The notes under the pieces: model-generated
Databases searched by the model: none
Told to the model about the DNA's origin: nothing
Seen by the model: only the letters and a program-made list of their open reading frames with translations
Source of the DNA: Acidobacteriota bacterium
GTDB lineage: Bacteria > Acidobacteriota > JAAYUB01
Assembly (NCBI GenBank): GCA_029565065.1
Contig: JAKQOW010000027.1
Span: 37,667 to 101,666, forward strand
Direction: 5' to 3'
Length of the DNA: 64,000 nucleotides
Program-made: the position numbers and the translations under genes
Part shown: in pieces, positions 9,047 through 16,947 of the stretch
How the letters are laid out: each line of letters begins with the position of its first letter
Position numbering within the stretch: position 1 is the first letter of the stretch

Positions 9047-9352
9047 CGCCCCGATTCCCGTGTTCTGCTGTCGGACGAATTCAGGTCCGTCCTCAGACAC
9101 GGCCTGGCCGATGTACCGGTCGGAACCGGCCGTACTCCGTGCGAGGGAGTTCTCGGGAGCACCTGAAAATATTGTGAAAACGTGGCGCATTGTTTATAAT
9201 AAGCGCAACAAAAGGCATTTCAACGGGATCGGAAGTTCGTTGTCACAAACAGGGCGTGCCGGCTGAAGGCAGGCCAATTGGCGGATCTGCGGTATTGGTG
9301 ACGGTGCCAATCCCTGGTGTCCGATTCGCTCGGGCGGAAGGGTGCTGCGGCC
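9047..9352. other. Intergenic region and long leader before the phosphatase gene
   Basis: 306 bases without a convincing gene. The first 125 hold nothing recognised. A promoter lies at 9172-9200, so about 146 bases are transcribed as a leader. The leader contains short dyads (TTGTCACAA near 9239, ATTGG and CCAAT arms around 9294-9312), but I could not match it to a known riboswitch. Confidence 0.5.
9172..9200 (+). promoter_or_regulatory. Strong sigma-70-type promoter of the signalling cassette
   Basis: TTGTGA at 9172-9177, 17-base spacer, perfect TATAAT at 9195-9200. Transcription is predicted from about 9207, giving a leader of about 146 bases. Confidence 0.75.
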
Positions 9353-10663
9353 ATGGACGAAGAACACCCGTTGTCGCCGGACCATCTGAGTCGGGAAAAC
9401 GCGCGCTTGCGTCGGGCGGTCGAGGAACTGTCCATTCTGAATGAGATCGCCACGGCCATCAATTCCACCCTGTCGCTGGACCGGATCTTGAGCCTCACCC
9501 TCCAGAAATGCCTGAAGCATCTCAAGGTGGAACAAGGGGCCATCCTGCTTCTGGATGAGGGCGGAGGCGACAACCCGTTTCGCACCAAGGTGCGCAAGGC
9601 CGACACCGACAGCGATGCGCTGCCCTACCGCCTGAACGAGCAATTGGCCGGTTGGATGCTCAAATATCACCGGCCGCTGCTGGTGCAGGACCTGCTGCGG
9701 GACGAACGCTTCCACGTGCCCGGCAATCAGGAATTTCCCATCCGGTCGCTCCTGGGCGTGCCCCTGATGTCGAAAGGTCGAATGATCGGCATGCTGGCGC
9801 TGTTCAACAAAAAAACGGGAGACAGCTTCACCGACGATGACCAACGATTGCTGAGCATCATTGGAGCCCAGGCGGCGCAGGTGATCGAGAACAGCCGGTT
9901 GTTTGAGGAAGAGCAGGCCCTGCAGCGGATGCAGGAGGAACTGCGGCTGGCCTTCGAGCTGCAGGTCAATCTCCTGCCGAAACTGCCACCGACCATCACG
10001 GGCTATGACATCGCCGGTCGCAGCCGGCCCGCCCGCCAGGTGGGCGGGGATTATTTCGATTTCATCGAGGTGCAGCAAGACCACGTGGCGTTCTGTCTGG
10101 GCGATGCCACGGGGAAAGGCATGCCGGCGGCGATGCTGATGGCCAATCTCCAGGCCACGATCCGGGGACAGGCCAAGGTCAGCGCCAGCGTCTCCGATTG
10201 CCTGCAGCGGGCCAACACCATGCTGTATCACAGCACGTCGGCGGAGAAGTTCGCAACCCTCTTTTTCGGATGTCTCGACACATCCGCTCACCGGTTCTGC
10301 TTCGCCAACGCCGGACACTGCCCGCCGATCCTGATGGATGCGGCCGGCGCCGCCCGCCGGCTGACTCAGGGCGGAATGGTGCTGGGTTGTTTGGAGGATT
10401 CCGCCTATTCGGACGACGCGGTGAGACTCCAACCCGGAGACGTGTTGACGCTGTTCTCCGACGGGGTCACCGAGGCGATGAACGGGCAGGACGAGGAATT
10501 CGGCGAACTCCGCTTGGAGGCGGTCATCCGCGACAACCGGGAGCAGCCGGCCGAGGTGTTGATCGAAGCGGTGTTTCGGTCGGTTTGTGAGCACGCGGGC
10601 GATCGGGCCCAGGCCGATGACATGACCGCGGTGGTGATCAAGCGGTGCGTCGGCCGGTCCTGA
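9353..10663 (+). CDS. GAF-SpoIIE (PP2C-type) serine phosphatase
   Basis: 436 residues from ATG 9353; a GTG at 9317 in the same frame is possible because neither start has a strong SD. A short coiled coil (about residues 5-30) leads into a GAF domain (about 30-175: NEIATAINSTLSLDRIL, GVPLMSKGRMIGMLALFN) and a linking helix. The SpoIIE/PP2C domain (about 215-430) keeps its metal-binding acids: GGDYFDF, LGDATGKGMPAAMLMA, SDGVTEA and ADDMTAVV. Such proteins dephosphorylate regulators on Ser/Thr after sensing a small ligand. It heads a cassette with an ABM-fold protein and a Ser/Thr kinase 0.8 kb downstream, so it may oppose that kinase. Confidence 0.93.
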   Translation: MDEEHPLSPDHLSRENARLRRAVEELSILNEIATAINSTLSLDRILSLTLQKCLKHLKVEQGAILLLDEGGGDNPFRTKVRKADTDSDALPYRLNEQLAGWMLKYHRPLLVQDLLRDERFHVPGNQEFPIRSLLGVPLMSKGRMIGMLALFNKKTGDSFTDDDQRLLSIIGAQAAQVIENSRLFEEEQALQRMQEELRLAFELQVNLLPKLPPTITGYDIAGRSRPARQVGGDYFDFIEVQQDHVAFCLGDATGKGMPAAMLMANLQATIRGQAKVSASVSDCLQRANTMLYHSTSAEKFATLFFGCLDTSAHRFCFANAGHCPPILMDAAGAARRLTQGGMVLGCLEDSAYSDDAVRLQPGDVLTLFSDGVTEAMNGQDEEFGELRLEAVIRDNREQPAEVLIEAVFRSVCEHAGDRAQADDMTAVVIKRCVGRS

Positions 10664-10697
10664 AACCGCAGGGCAGATCTGCGGAGAGGAGGCGGCA

Positions 10698-11462
10698 ATG
10701 GGGCTGTTCCTCCGGATGCTCAAGCTGAAGCTGCATCCCGAGTTCGTGGGTCTCATGCGGGAGTTTTACTCAGGGCGGGTGCTGCCGGCGCTGCGGGATG
10801 TGCCCGGCTGCCGGTTTGGCGGATTGTTGCAAAGCCGGGCGCAACCCACCGAAGTCGTGTCCATGACCATCTGGGACAGTCCGGAGCAGGCGGAAGCCTA
10901 CAGCGGCAGCCCGCTGTATGCCGGCTTGGTCGAGGCGATTCGGCGCGGTCTGGCCGATGCGGCCGAATGGAAAGTGCGACTGACCGATGACCTGCAGCTC
11001 GAGGTGGACAGCGAGCATCGGGAGCCGGTGGTCAAGGGCTATGTCCTGGCGTCGGACGGCTGCCTGAATCCGGCCATGGACGCACAACCGGGCCGGAGCT
11101 TTCTGCGCATCGTGGCGCTGCGGGTCGCCCCCGGCCGGCTCGCCGAAAGCCGGAACATCTACCAGGGGGAAATTCTGCCGGTGCTGCTCGCCACACCCGG
11201 CTGCCGGTGTGCCTGCCTGCTGGACAGCCTGGCGGACGAGGGGGAAGTGATATCGGTGACCGTCTGGGACAGCTTGGAAGACGCCGATCGCTACGAGCGG
11301 AGCGGACAGTTCGAGACGCTGATGGATCGGCTGGGCCCCGCACTGACCGGGCTTTTCCGCTGGAAAATCGCCCTGGAACGCGAGTCGGCGTTGCAGGTGC
11401 GCACCAGCGACGACGCGGCGGTGACTGGCTACGCGTTGGTGGCGGCCGAGCGATTTTGTTGA
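10698..11462 (+). CDS. Tandem ABM-like (dimeric alpha/beta barrel) domain protein
   Basis: 254 residues after the SD GAGAGGAGG. Two copies of a roughly 100-residue ferredoxin-like domain are visible: residues about 1-95 (PGCRFGGLLQS, VVSMTIWDSPEQAEAY) and about 130-235 (PGCRCACLLDS, VISVTVWDSLEDADRY). This is the antibiotic-biosynthesis-monooxygenase (ABM/DUF4188-like) fold, where two domains form one barrel; here both are on one chain. The family includes heme-degrading and cofactor-free oxygenases, but also many proteins with only ligand-binding roles, and no catalytic residues can be assigned here. It is sandwiched between a phosphatase and a kinase (34 and 28 bases apart), so a regulatory role is plausible. 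Confidence 0.8.
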   Translation: MGLFLRMLKLKLHPEFVGLMREFYSGRVLPALRDVPGCRFGGLLQSRAQPTEVVSMTIWDSPEQAEAYSGSPLYAGLVEAIRRGLADAAEWKVRLTDDLQLEVDSEHREPVVKGYVLASDGCLNPAMDAQPGRSFLRIVALRVAPGRLAESRNIYQGEILPVLLATPGCRCACLLDSLADEGEVISVTVWDSLEDADRYERSGQFETLMDRLGPALTGLFRWKIALERESALQVRTSDDAAVTGYALVAAERFC

Positions 11463-11490
11463 AGGCGGGTGCGGGCAGGAGGCATGGACG

Positions 11491-14115
11491 GTGATCGGCC
11501 GGACGGTCTCGCATTACACCATCGTGGAACAGCTGGGCCGGGGCGGCATGGGGGTCGTCTACAAGGCGCTGGACAACCGCCTGGGCCGAACCGTAGCACT
11601 CAAGTTCCTCTCTCCGGAGCTTTCTCTCGACCCTGAGGCCAAGCGGCGCTTCATCCACGAGGCGCGGGCCGCGTCAGCGCTGGAACACCAGAACATTGGC
11701 GCGGTCCACGATATCGAGGAAACCCCCGACGGCCAGATCTTCATCTGCATGTCGTACTACGAGGGCCAGACGCTGCGCGACAAGCTGCGGGGCGGGCCGT
11801 TGTCCCTGGCGGACGCCGTGCGCATCGGACGCCAGCTGGCCGAAGGGCTCGAGCGCGCGCACCGCTCCGCGATGATCCATCGGGACGTCAAGCCGGCCAA
11901 TCTGATCATCACGCCGGCCGGCGAGGTGAAGATCGTGGATTTCGGCCTGGCCCGGCTGGCCGACCAGACGCGGATCACCAAGTCGGGAGTCACCATCGGC
12001 ACGGCGGCCTACATGGCGCCGGAGCAGGCACTAGGCGAGCCAACGGACGAACGGACGGATATCTGGGCGGCCGGTGTCGTCCTCTATGAAATGATCGCCG
12101 GCCGGCTGCCGTTCAAGGGGGATTACGACCTGGCGGTCGCCTACTCGATCATCAACGAGTCGCCGCCGTCGCTGGCCGGGCTGAACCCGGCGGCGCCGCC
12201 CGAGCTGGTGCGGGTTGTCAGCCGATGCCTGGCGAAGAAGCCGGCCGACCGGTATGCGCATGCGGCGGAGTTGGGCGCCGATCTGGCCAGGCTGCAGGCG
12301 CAGTACTTTCCCGTCGAGGAGACAGTCCCTCACCGTGCGGGTTCATCCGTGCGGCGGTGGCTCCGCGGCCGGCGACTGGTTGCGGCGGCGGCGGTGTTGG
12401 CGCTGCTGGTCGCGGCGGGGCTCTTCACCTCTCACCCGGCCTGGCGCAGCACCGCCGCCCGCTGGCTGGGTGCGGAGGCGCTGCCCCCGGCGCGACGCGT
12501 GGCGGTGCTCCCCTTCGACACCGCCAGCGCGGACACGGCCAGCCGGGCCGTCGCCGACGGTTTCCGGGCGGCGCTGCTGGACAAGCTGGCGCAGATGGAA
12601 CGGGAGGGCGGCCCGTTCTGGGCCCTCTCGCTGGACGAAATGCGGGAGGACGGCATCACCTCGCCGGCCAAGGCCCGCCAGCTGTACAACGCCAACCTCG
12701 TCCTGACCGGCCGCTATGAGCAACGCGGCACCCGGGCGATCCTGACGCTGGCGGTGCGGGATGCGGCCGACGGAGCGACATTCCGCACCCGGCAGATCGA
12801 GGACCACGTAAGCAGCGTGGCGGCGTTCCAGGACGGGCTGCTGGTGGCGGCCGAGGACCTCCTGGGCTTGAACGTTCCGAGCGCAACGCGCGCCCGACTG
12901 GCGGCGGAACGGACGGCCCTGCCAGGAGCCTATCGCTTCTATCTGCAAGGGATGGGGTACCTGTCCCGCCCCGGGGAAAGAGGCGCGCTGGCGACGGCGC
13001 AGGAGCTGTTCGGTCAGTCAGCGCAGAATGACCCCGCGTATGCCTTGGCTCCGGCGGGGCAGGCGGAAGCTCGACTGCGCCGGTATGTGAACGACAACCG
13101 GCCGGAGGACCTCGTCGAAGCGGAAGCGCATATCCGGCGGTCGCTGAAACTCATAGACCGGCCGCCGGCGCGGCTGCTGCTGGCCTACATCCTGCGTCGG
13201 CAGAAGCGTCTCGAGGAGGCGACGCATGAACTCGAGGCGGCGCTGCGGATGCAGCCCGCTTTGTTTGAGGCGGTCCTCCTGCTCGCCCGTACCGAACATG
13301 AGCGCAACCGGCTTCACGAGGCGGAAGGCCACTACCGGCGGCTGATCGGGCTCCGGCCGGATTGCTGGCTGGGTTACTCGAACCTGGGCGCGTTCTACTA
13401 CCGCATCGGCCGCTATGCCGAGGCGGCGCGATTGTTCGAGCAGGGCATCCTGCGGGCGCCGGAAAACATCACCCTCCACAGCAATCTCGTCGCCATGCGC
13501 TTCAAGTTGGAGGAGTACGATCAGGCCGAGGTGGCGATCAGCCGGGTGCTGAAAATGAAAATGGAGCTGTCAGCGGCCGCCCTGTCCAACTGGGGGACCA
13601 TGTTTTTCTACCAGCGCCGTTTTGTGGATGCGGCTGGGATGTTCGAGCGGGCCGCCGCCCTGGGCGCCGGGACCGACGACTACGTGATCTGGGGCAACCT
13701 CGCCGAATGCTATCGCCAGCTGCCGGGACGTGAAGCGGAGGCCCGGACCAGTCTGGTGAAGGCCATTGAGCTGGCCGAGGGCCAACGGCGGGAACGGGCG
13801 GAAAATCCCGCCCTGCGTTCGCGGCTGGCGTTCTACTACGCTTTGGGCGGGCGCGGCGCGGAGGCGTTGGCCGAGATCGGCGAGGCTCGCCGCCTGGCGC
13901 CGCGAGACGCTGAAGTCTTGCTCCGGGCGGTCCGCGTGTATGAACTGTCGGGCAGACGGGATGAAGCGCTGGCCGCTCTGGGCGAAGCAGTGGTCCGCAA
14001 CGCATCGCTGTCCGATCTGCCCAATGATCCGGACTTGGCCGCCCTGAGGCAGGACCCGCGATTCGGACAGATCGTCAATACCGTTCCGACGAACGGACAG
14101 AACCCAAGAAAATAG
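11491..14115 (+). CDS. Ser/Thr protein kinase with TM segment and TPR sensor region
   Basis: 874 residues from GTG 11491, 8 bases after GCAGGAGG; an ATG at 11484 is out of frame. The PknB-type kinase domain (about 8-270) has the glycine loop GRGGMG, Lys38 in VALKF, the catalytic HRDVKPAN with Asp132, DFG at 150-152 and APEQ. A membrane segment lies at about 290-312. The outer part begins with a domain like that of TolB/CadC-type adenylate-binding regions (RVAVLPFDT, LVLTGRYEQRG), followed by TPRs from about 470 to the end (LGAFYYRIGRYAEAARLFEQG). It phosphorylates Ser/Thr of unknown partners; the upstream SpoIIE phosphatase may be its counterpart. Confidence 0.93.
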   Translation: MIGRTVSHYTIVEQLGRGGMGVVYKALDNRLGRTVALKFLSPELSLDPEAKRRFIHEARAASALEHQNIGAVHDIEETPDGQIFICMSYYEGQTLRDKLRGGPLSLADAVRIGRQLAEGLERAHRSAMIHRDVKPANLIITPAGEVKIVDFGLARLADQTRITKSGVTIGTAAYMAPEQALGEPTDERTDIWAAGVVLYEMIAGRLPFKGDYDLAVAYSIINESPPSLAGLNPAAPPELVRVVSRCLAKKPADRYAHAAELGADLARLQAQYFPVEETVPHRAGSSVRRWLRGRRLVAAAAVLALLVAAGLFTSHPAWRSTAARWLGAEALPPARRVAVLPFDTASADTASRAVADGFRAALLDKLAQMEREGGPFWALSLDEMREDGITSPAKARQLYNANLVLTGRYEQRGTRAILTLAVRDAADGATFRTRQIEDHVSSVAAFQDGLLVAAEDLLGLNVPSATRARLAAERTALPGAYRFYLQGMGYLSRPGERGALATAQELFGQSAQNDPAYALAPAGQAEARLRRYVNDNRPEDLVEAEAHIRRSLKLIDRPPARLLLAYILRRQKRLEEATHELEAALRMQPALFEAVLLLARTEHERNRLHEAEGHYRRLIGLRPDCWLGYSNLGAFYYRIGRYAEAARLFEQGILRAPENITLHSNLVAMRFKLEEYDQAEVAISRVLKMKMELSAAALSNWGTMFFYQRRFVDAAGMFERAAALGAGTDDYVIWGNLAECYRQLPGREAEARTSLVKAIELAEGQRRERAENPALRSRLAFYYALGGRGAEALAEIGEARRLAPRDAEVLLRAVRVYELSGRRDEALAALGEAVVRNASLSDLPNDPDLAALRQDPRFGQIVNTVPTNGQNPRK

Positions 14116-14177
14116 AAAGAATTAAGGCCGTAGCCGGGTCAAGGGATCCGGAAACCAACGGGAAGGAGGATAAATCT

Positions 14178-14525
14178 ATGGGCGCGGAACAGGTCTTGTT
14201 AAGTTTGTCTGATCCCCCCGTCAGAATCCTTTATTCCAGTGATGGAGTACATTTCTACCCCCATCATCGTTTCTATGTCACCGCCGATGACATTGTTGAA
14301 TGGCGTTTTCATCCCGGCAAACTGTGCATTCATTTCGTCGGGGTGTCGCCGCTGGTTCCACATTTTCCTGTCGGGGAGACTCCGGGCGTGCTGCAGGGAA
14401 AAGTGGCCAACGTGCTGCCTGGATCCTACAAATACTTTGTGGCGCTTTACGACAGCGACCGCGGAATCCTGGTCACGGACGATCCCGACATGATCGTGAA
14501 TCCGGGCGGCGGCACGGGCAAGTAA
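14178..14525 (+). CDS. Small beta-rich protein of unknown function
   Basis: 115 residues with a very good SD (AAGGAGG, 9 bases before ATG 14178). There is no signal peptide. The sequence alternates short beta-strand patterns (DIVEWRFHP, CIHFVGVSP, SYKYFVALYD, ILVTDDPDMIV) and has several histidines, which resembles a cupredoxin-like sandwich, but no copper-ligand set is clear. Base composition is noticeably richer in A+T than its neighbours. It is the last gene of the kinase cassette by position (62 bases after the kinase); I do not recognise the family. Confidence 0.7.
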   Translation: MGAEQVLLSLSDPPVRILYSSDGVHFYPHHRFYVTADDIVEWRFHPGKLCIHFVGVSPLVPHFPVGETPGVLQGKVANVLPGSYKYFVALYDSDRGILVTDDPDMIVNPGGGTGK

Positions 14526-14575
14526 CGGAACGCTCCGTACCTTCCATCCGGCGCCAGGTCCGACCGTGAACCGAT

Positions 14576-15166
14576 TCACACGCCGGGCCGGCCCAGGATC
14601 ACCACGACCTCGTCGCCGCCGAAGGCGGTCTCGGCCACCGTCTCGCCGAGGAAAATGAACCCGTCCCGGGCGGCGGCCTGCAATTCTCTTTCCATGGTGG
14701 ACGTCTTGTTGGTGGCGAGCAGCCGGTACTGGTACCGGCGGGGTGGCGCGCCGGCGTGCCGTTCCAGCACCACAACCACCTCCCGGCCGCCGAAGGTGCT
14801 GTCATAGATGGTCTGGCCGCGGAAGAGAAAGCCGTCGGCACCCGCCTGCGCCATTTCCCGCTCCATTGTGGACGTGCGGTTGGTGGCGAGCAGCCGGTAC
14901 TCGTACCGCTCCGCGTCGTCCGCCGGCAGGCGGCGGACGATGGCCACCAGCTCGTTGCCGGGCACCAGTGTGCCGCCGCCCATGAACGCCTCGAAGCGGG
15001 ATCCGTCGCGGGCGGCGTCGTTCAACTCCTTCTCCATGGTGGATGTGCGGGATGTGGCCAGCAGCCGGTAGTGGACGGTTGAATCCTCTCCGGCGACGGA
15101 TCCGGCGAGCAGCGCCAGCAGCAACAACACCATTCCGCAGATTGAAAACAGTCTTCCCCGGTTCAT
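14576..15166 (-). CDS. Secreted protein made of three tandem repeats
   Basis: 196 residues from the ATG at 15166, preceded by GAGGGAGG. A signal peptide (about residues 1-26, hydrophobic core MVLLLLALLAG) is followed by three copies of a roughly 50-residue unit. Each unit opens with YRLLAT.RTSTME or YRLLATNKTSTME and closes with a beta-strand such as EVVVVLER or EVVVILGR: about 32-80, 88-137 and 144-194. In between are an amphipathic helix (ELNDAARDG, EMAQAGADG, ELQAAARDG) and a strand. The unit resembles DUF4177-type small alpha/beta domains. Function unknown; it is convergent with the small beta-rich gene. Confidence 0.8.
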   Translation of the reverse strand: MNRGRLFSICGMVLLLLALLAGSVAGEDSTVHYRLLATSRTSTMEKELNDAARDGSRFEAFMGGGTLVPGNELVAIVRRLPADDAERYEYRLLATNRTSTMEREMAQAGADGFLFRGQTIYDSTFGGREVVVVLERHAGAPPRRYQYRLLATNKTSTMERELQAAARDGFIFLGETVAETAFGGDEVVVILGRPGV

Positions 15167-15315
15167 GTGGCCTCCCTCTGCGGGCCCGGCGTCGGGATTC
15201 GCTCTTGGTCCCGGCGGCCGGGCGTGGTATATCTCCGCATGAATAGACCAACGAGCCGAGCGGAAGGTTCAACGGGTCGACGGCCCGGCGGATGCCGGGG
15301 GCGGGAGGAGGTGGC

Positions 15316-15891
15316 ATGGAGATCCGGACACGCGATGTGACCGCAGCGCTCTGGCCCGACGTGGAGTCCCTGTTCGGCGCCCGCGGCGCCTGCGGGGGAT
15401 GCTGGTGCTGGTACTGGCGCCTGGCCAAAGGCGAGTCGTGGGACGCGGTCAAGGGCGAGCCGGCCCGTCGGCGGCTGCGTCGGGGAATCGCCAACGGCGC
15501 GGTCATGGGCGTGCTCGCCTATGCGGATGCCGAACCGGTGGGCTGGTGCACCTACGGGCCGCGTCCGTCGTTCGCCCGGTTGGATCGCGCGCCCAGCCTC
15601 CGGTGCCCGGACGCCGATGCCGTGTGGTCGGTGCCGTGCTTTTTCGTCCGGCGGGACCATCGCGGCCGGGGTGTGGCCACCGCGCTGCTGGCCGCCGCGG
15701 TGGCGGCGATCCGGGCCCGCGGCGGCCGGATTGTCGAAGGTTATCCGGTCAAGCCGGCCCGGACCGGCCGTCATGCCGACGCCTTCGCCTGGACGGGGAC
15801 CCGGGCGCAGTTCGAGCGGGCGGGCTTCGTGTTGGCGGGCAATCCCGACGGCGGGAAGCAGCGGTACCGGCTCCGGCTGGCCGGCGAGTGA
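15316..15891 (+). CDS. GNAT-family N-acetyltransferase
   Basis: 191 residues from ATG 15316, 4 bases after GGGAGGAGG. The acetyl-CoA-binding motif is RRDHRGRGVATALL at about residues 113-126, following the beta-4 strand VWSVPCFFV. An unusual cysteine- and tryptophan-rich segment (CGGCWCWYW, about 26-34) precedes it, a pattern seen in a GNAT subgroup of unknown substrate. A late F.RAGFVLAG strand completes the fold. Substrate cannot be assigned; the next gene is an orphan ATP-grasp protein 66 bases downstream. Confidence 0.9.
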   Translation: MEIRTRDVTAALWPDVESLFGARGACGGCWCWYWRLAKGESWDAVKGEPARRRLRRGIANGAVMGVLAYADAEPVGWCTYGPRPSFARLDRAPSLRCPDADAVWSVPCFFVRRDHRGRGVATALLAAAVAAIRARGGRIVEGYPVKPARTGRHADAFAWTGTRAQFERAGFVLAGNPDGGKQRYRLRLAGE

Positions 15892-15957
15892 ATCCGGGCG
15901 GATCCGATGGCGGGGCGTCCGCATCTGTTCATGAGTTAGTATGAGCCGGGTGGGTGA

Positions 15958-16857
15958 ATGGCCGACCGAACGTTCTGTATCTGCTGGAACTGGGAACACG
16001 ACGCGGGCTTCATCCGCCTGCTGGAGGCCGCGTGCGCCAGCCGGGGGCTGGGCCTGATCCAGGTGACCCCGGCCAACCTGGCCGACAGCATCCGGCAGTT
16101 GCGGGAGGGCTGGCTGACCTTCCACGGGTTGCTGGACCGCGCCTCCGACACCGACGAACGGTTTCTGGAAGTGGTGGAGTGGGCCAGCGACCGCGGCGTC
16201 TATCGGATCAACCCGTACGAGCGGGCGCGCCTGCAGTGGGACAAGGCGGCGGTCCATATCGTGCTGAGCCATGCCACCCACACGCCGCGCACCATCATCC
16301 TGCCGCCCTTCGACCGGGTGCCGGAGCTGCCGCCCCTCGATCTCGCGCCACTCGGCGAGAGTTTCTGCATCAAGCCGGCCCAAGGCGGCGGCGGCGACGG
16401 GGTGGTGGTGGGCGCCACCACGCTGGACGAGGTGGTCGCCAGCCGGCAGGAGTTCGCCGCCGACCGCTACCTGCTGCAGTCCATGGTCCGTCCGGCGGAC
16501 CTGAACGGCCGGCCCGGCTGGTTCCGCGTGGTCCATTTCACCGGTCGCGTGTTTCCGTTCTGGTGGAATCCGGAAACCCATGTCTACGCCCCGGTGACCG
16601 CCGAGGAAGAAGCCGGTTTCGGGCTGGGGCCGCTGCGTTCGGTGTCGGCGTCCATCGCCTGGGTGTGCGGTCTGGAGCTGTTCTCTTCGGAAATTGCCCG
16701 GACCCACGACGGCTTGTTTGTGGCAGTCGATTACGTCAACGACCCGGTGGACCTGCGCCTCCGGTCGGAGACGCCCGACGGTGTTCCGGACGAGACGGTC
16801 GCCGAGCTGGCGGCCGGACTTGCTGATTTGGTTCGAGGCGGCGGGCCGCCGCTGTAG
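15958..16857 (+). CDS. Orphan ATP-grasp-like protein
   Basis: 299 residues; ATG 15958 follows a G-rich stretch (GGGTGGGTGA). The order of elements fits ATP-grasp: an N-terminal alpha/beta part, a nucleotide-binding lysine in SFCIKPAQGGGGDGVVVG (about 139-156) with the glycine-rich loop, the hinge RYLLQSMV, and a late metal-binding region with SSEIARTHDGLFVAVDYVNDP. Such enzymes use ATP to join a carboxylate to an amine or thiol through an acyl phosphate. No peptide-ligase, cyanophycin or RiPP genes are adjacent, so the substrate is unknown. It sits between the GNAT and the M14 pair. Confidence 0.75.
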   Translation: MADRTFCICWNWEHDAGFIRLLEAACASRGLGLIQVTPANLADSIRQLREGWLTFHGLLDRASDTDERFLEVVEWASDRGVYRINPYERARLQWDKAAVHIVLSHATHTPRTIILPPFDRVPELPPLDLAPLGESFCIKPAQGGGGDGVVVGATTLDEVVASRQEFAADRYLLQSMVRPADLNGRPGWFRVVHFTGRVFPFWWNPETHVYAPVTAEEEAGFGLGPLRSVSASIAWVCGLELFSSEIARTHDGLFVAVDYVNDPVDLRLRSETPDGVPDETVAELAAGLADLVRGGGPPL

Positions 16858-16947
16858 ATTGGGATGATCCCCCGCGTGCGTGGACGAACATCCCGGCTGA
16901 AATTCCGTAAGACAATTTTGTTCTCCAGCATCGATGACGAGGTGACC

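Noticed and set aside
9207..9352. Possible cyclic-di-GMP (GEMM) riboswitch in the phosphatase leader
   Set aside because: The conserved GEMM core sequences could not be found; only short dyads are present.
7697..10756. Two long minus-strand frames (497 and 520 residues)
   Set aside because: They mirror truD, the ParA gene and the SpoIIE phosphatase gene and lack recognisable domains.
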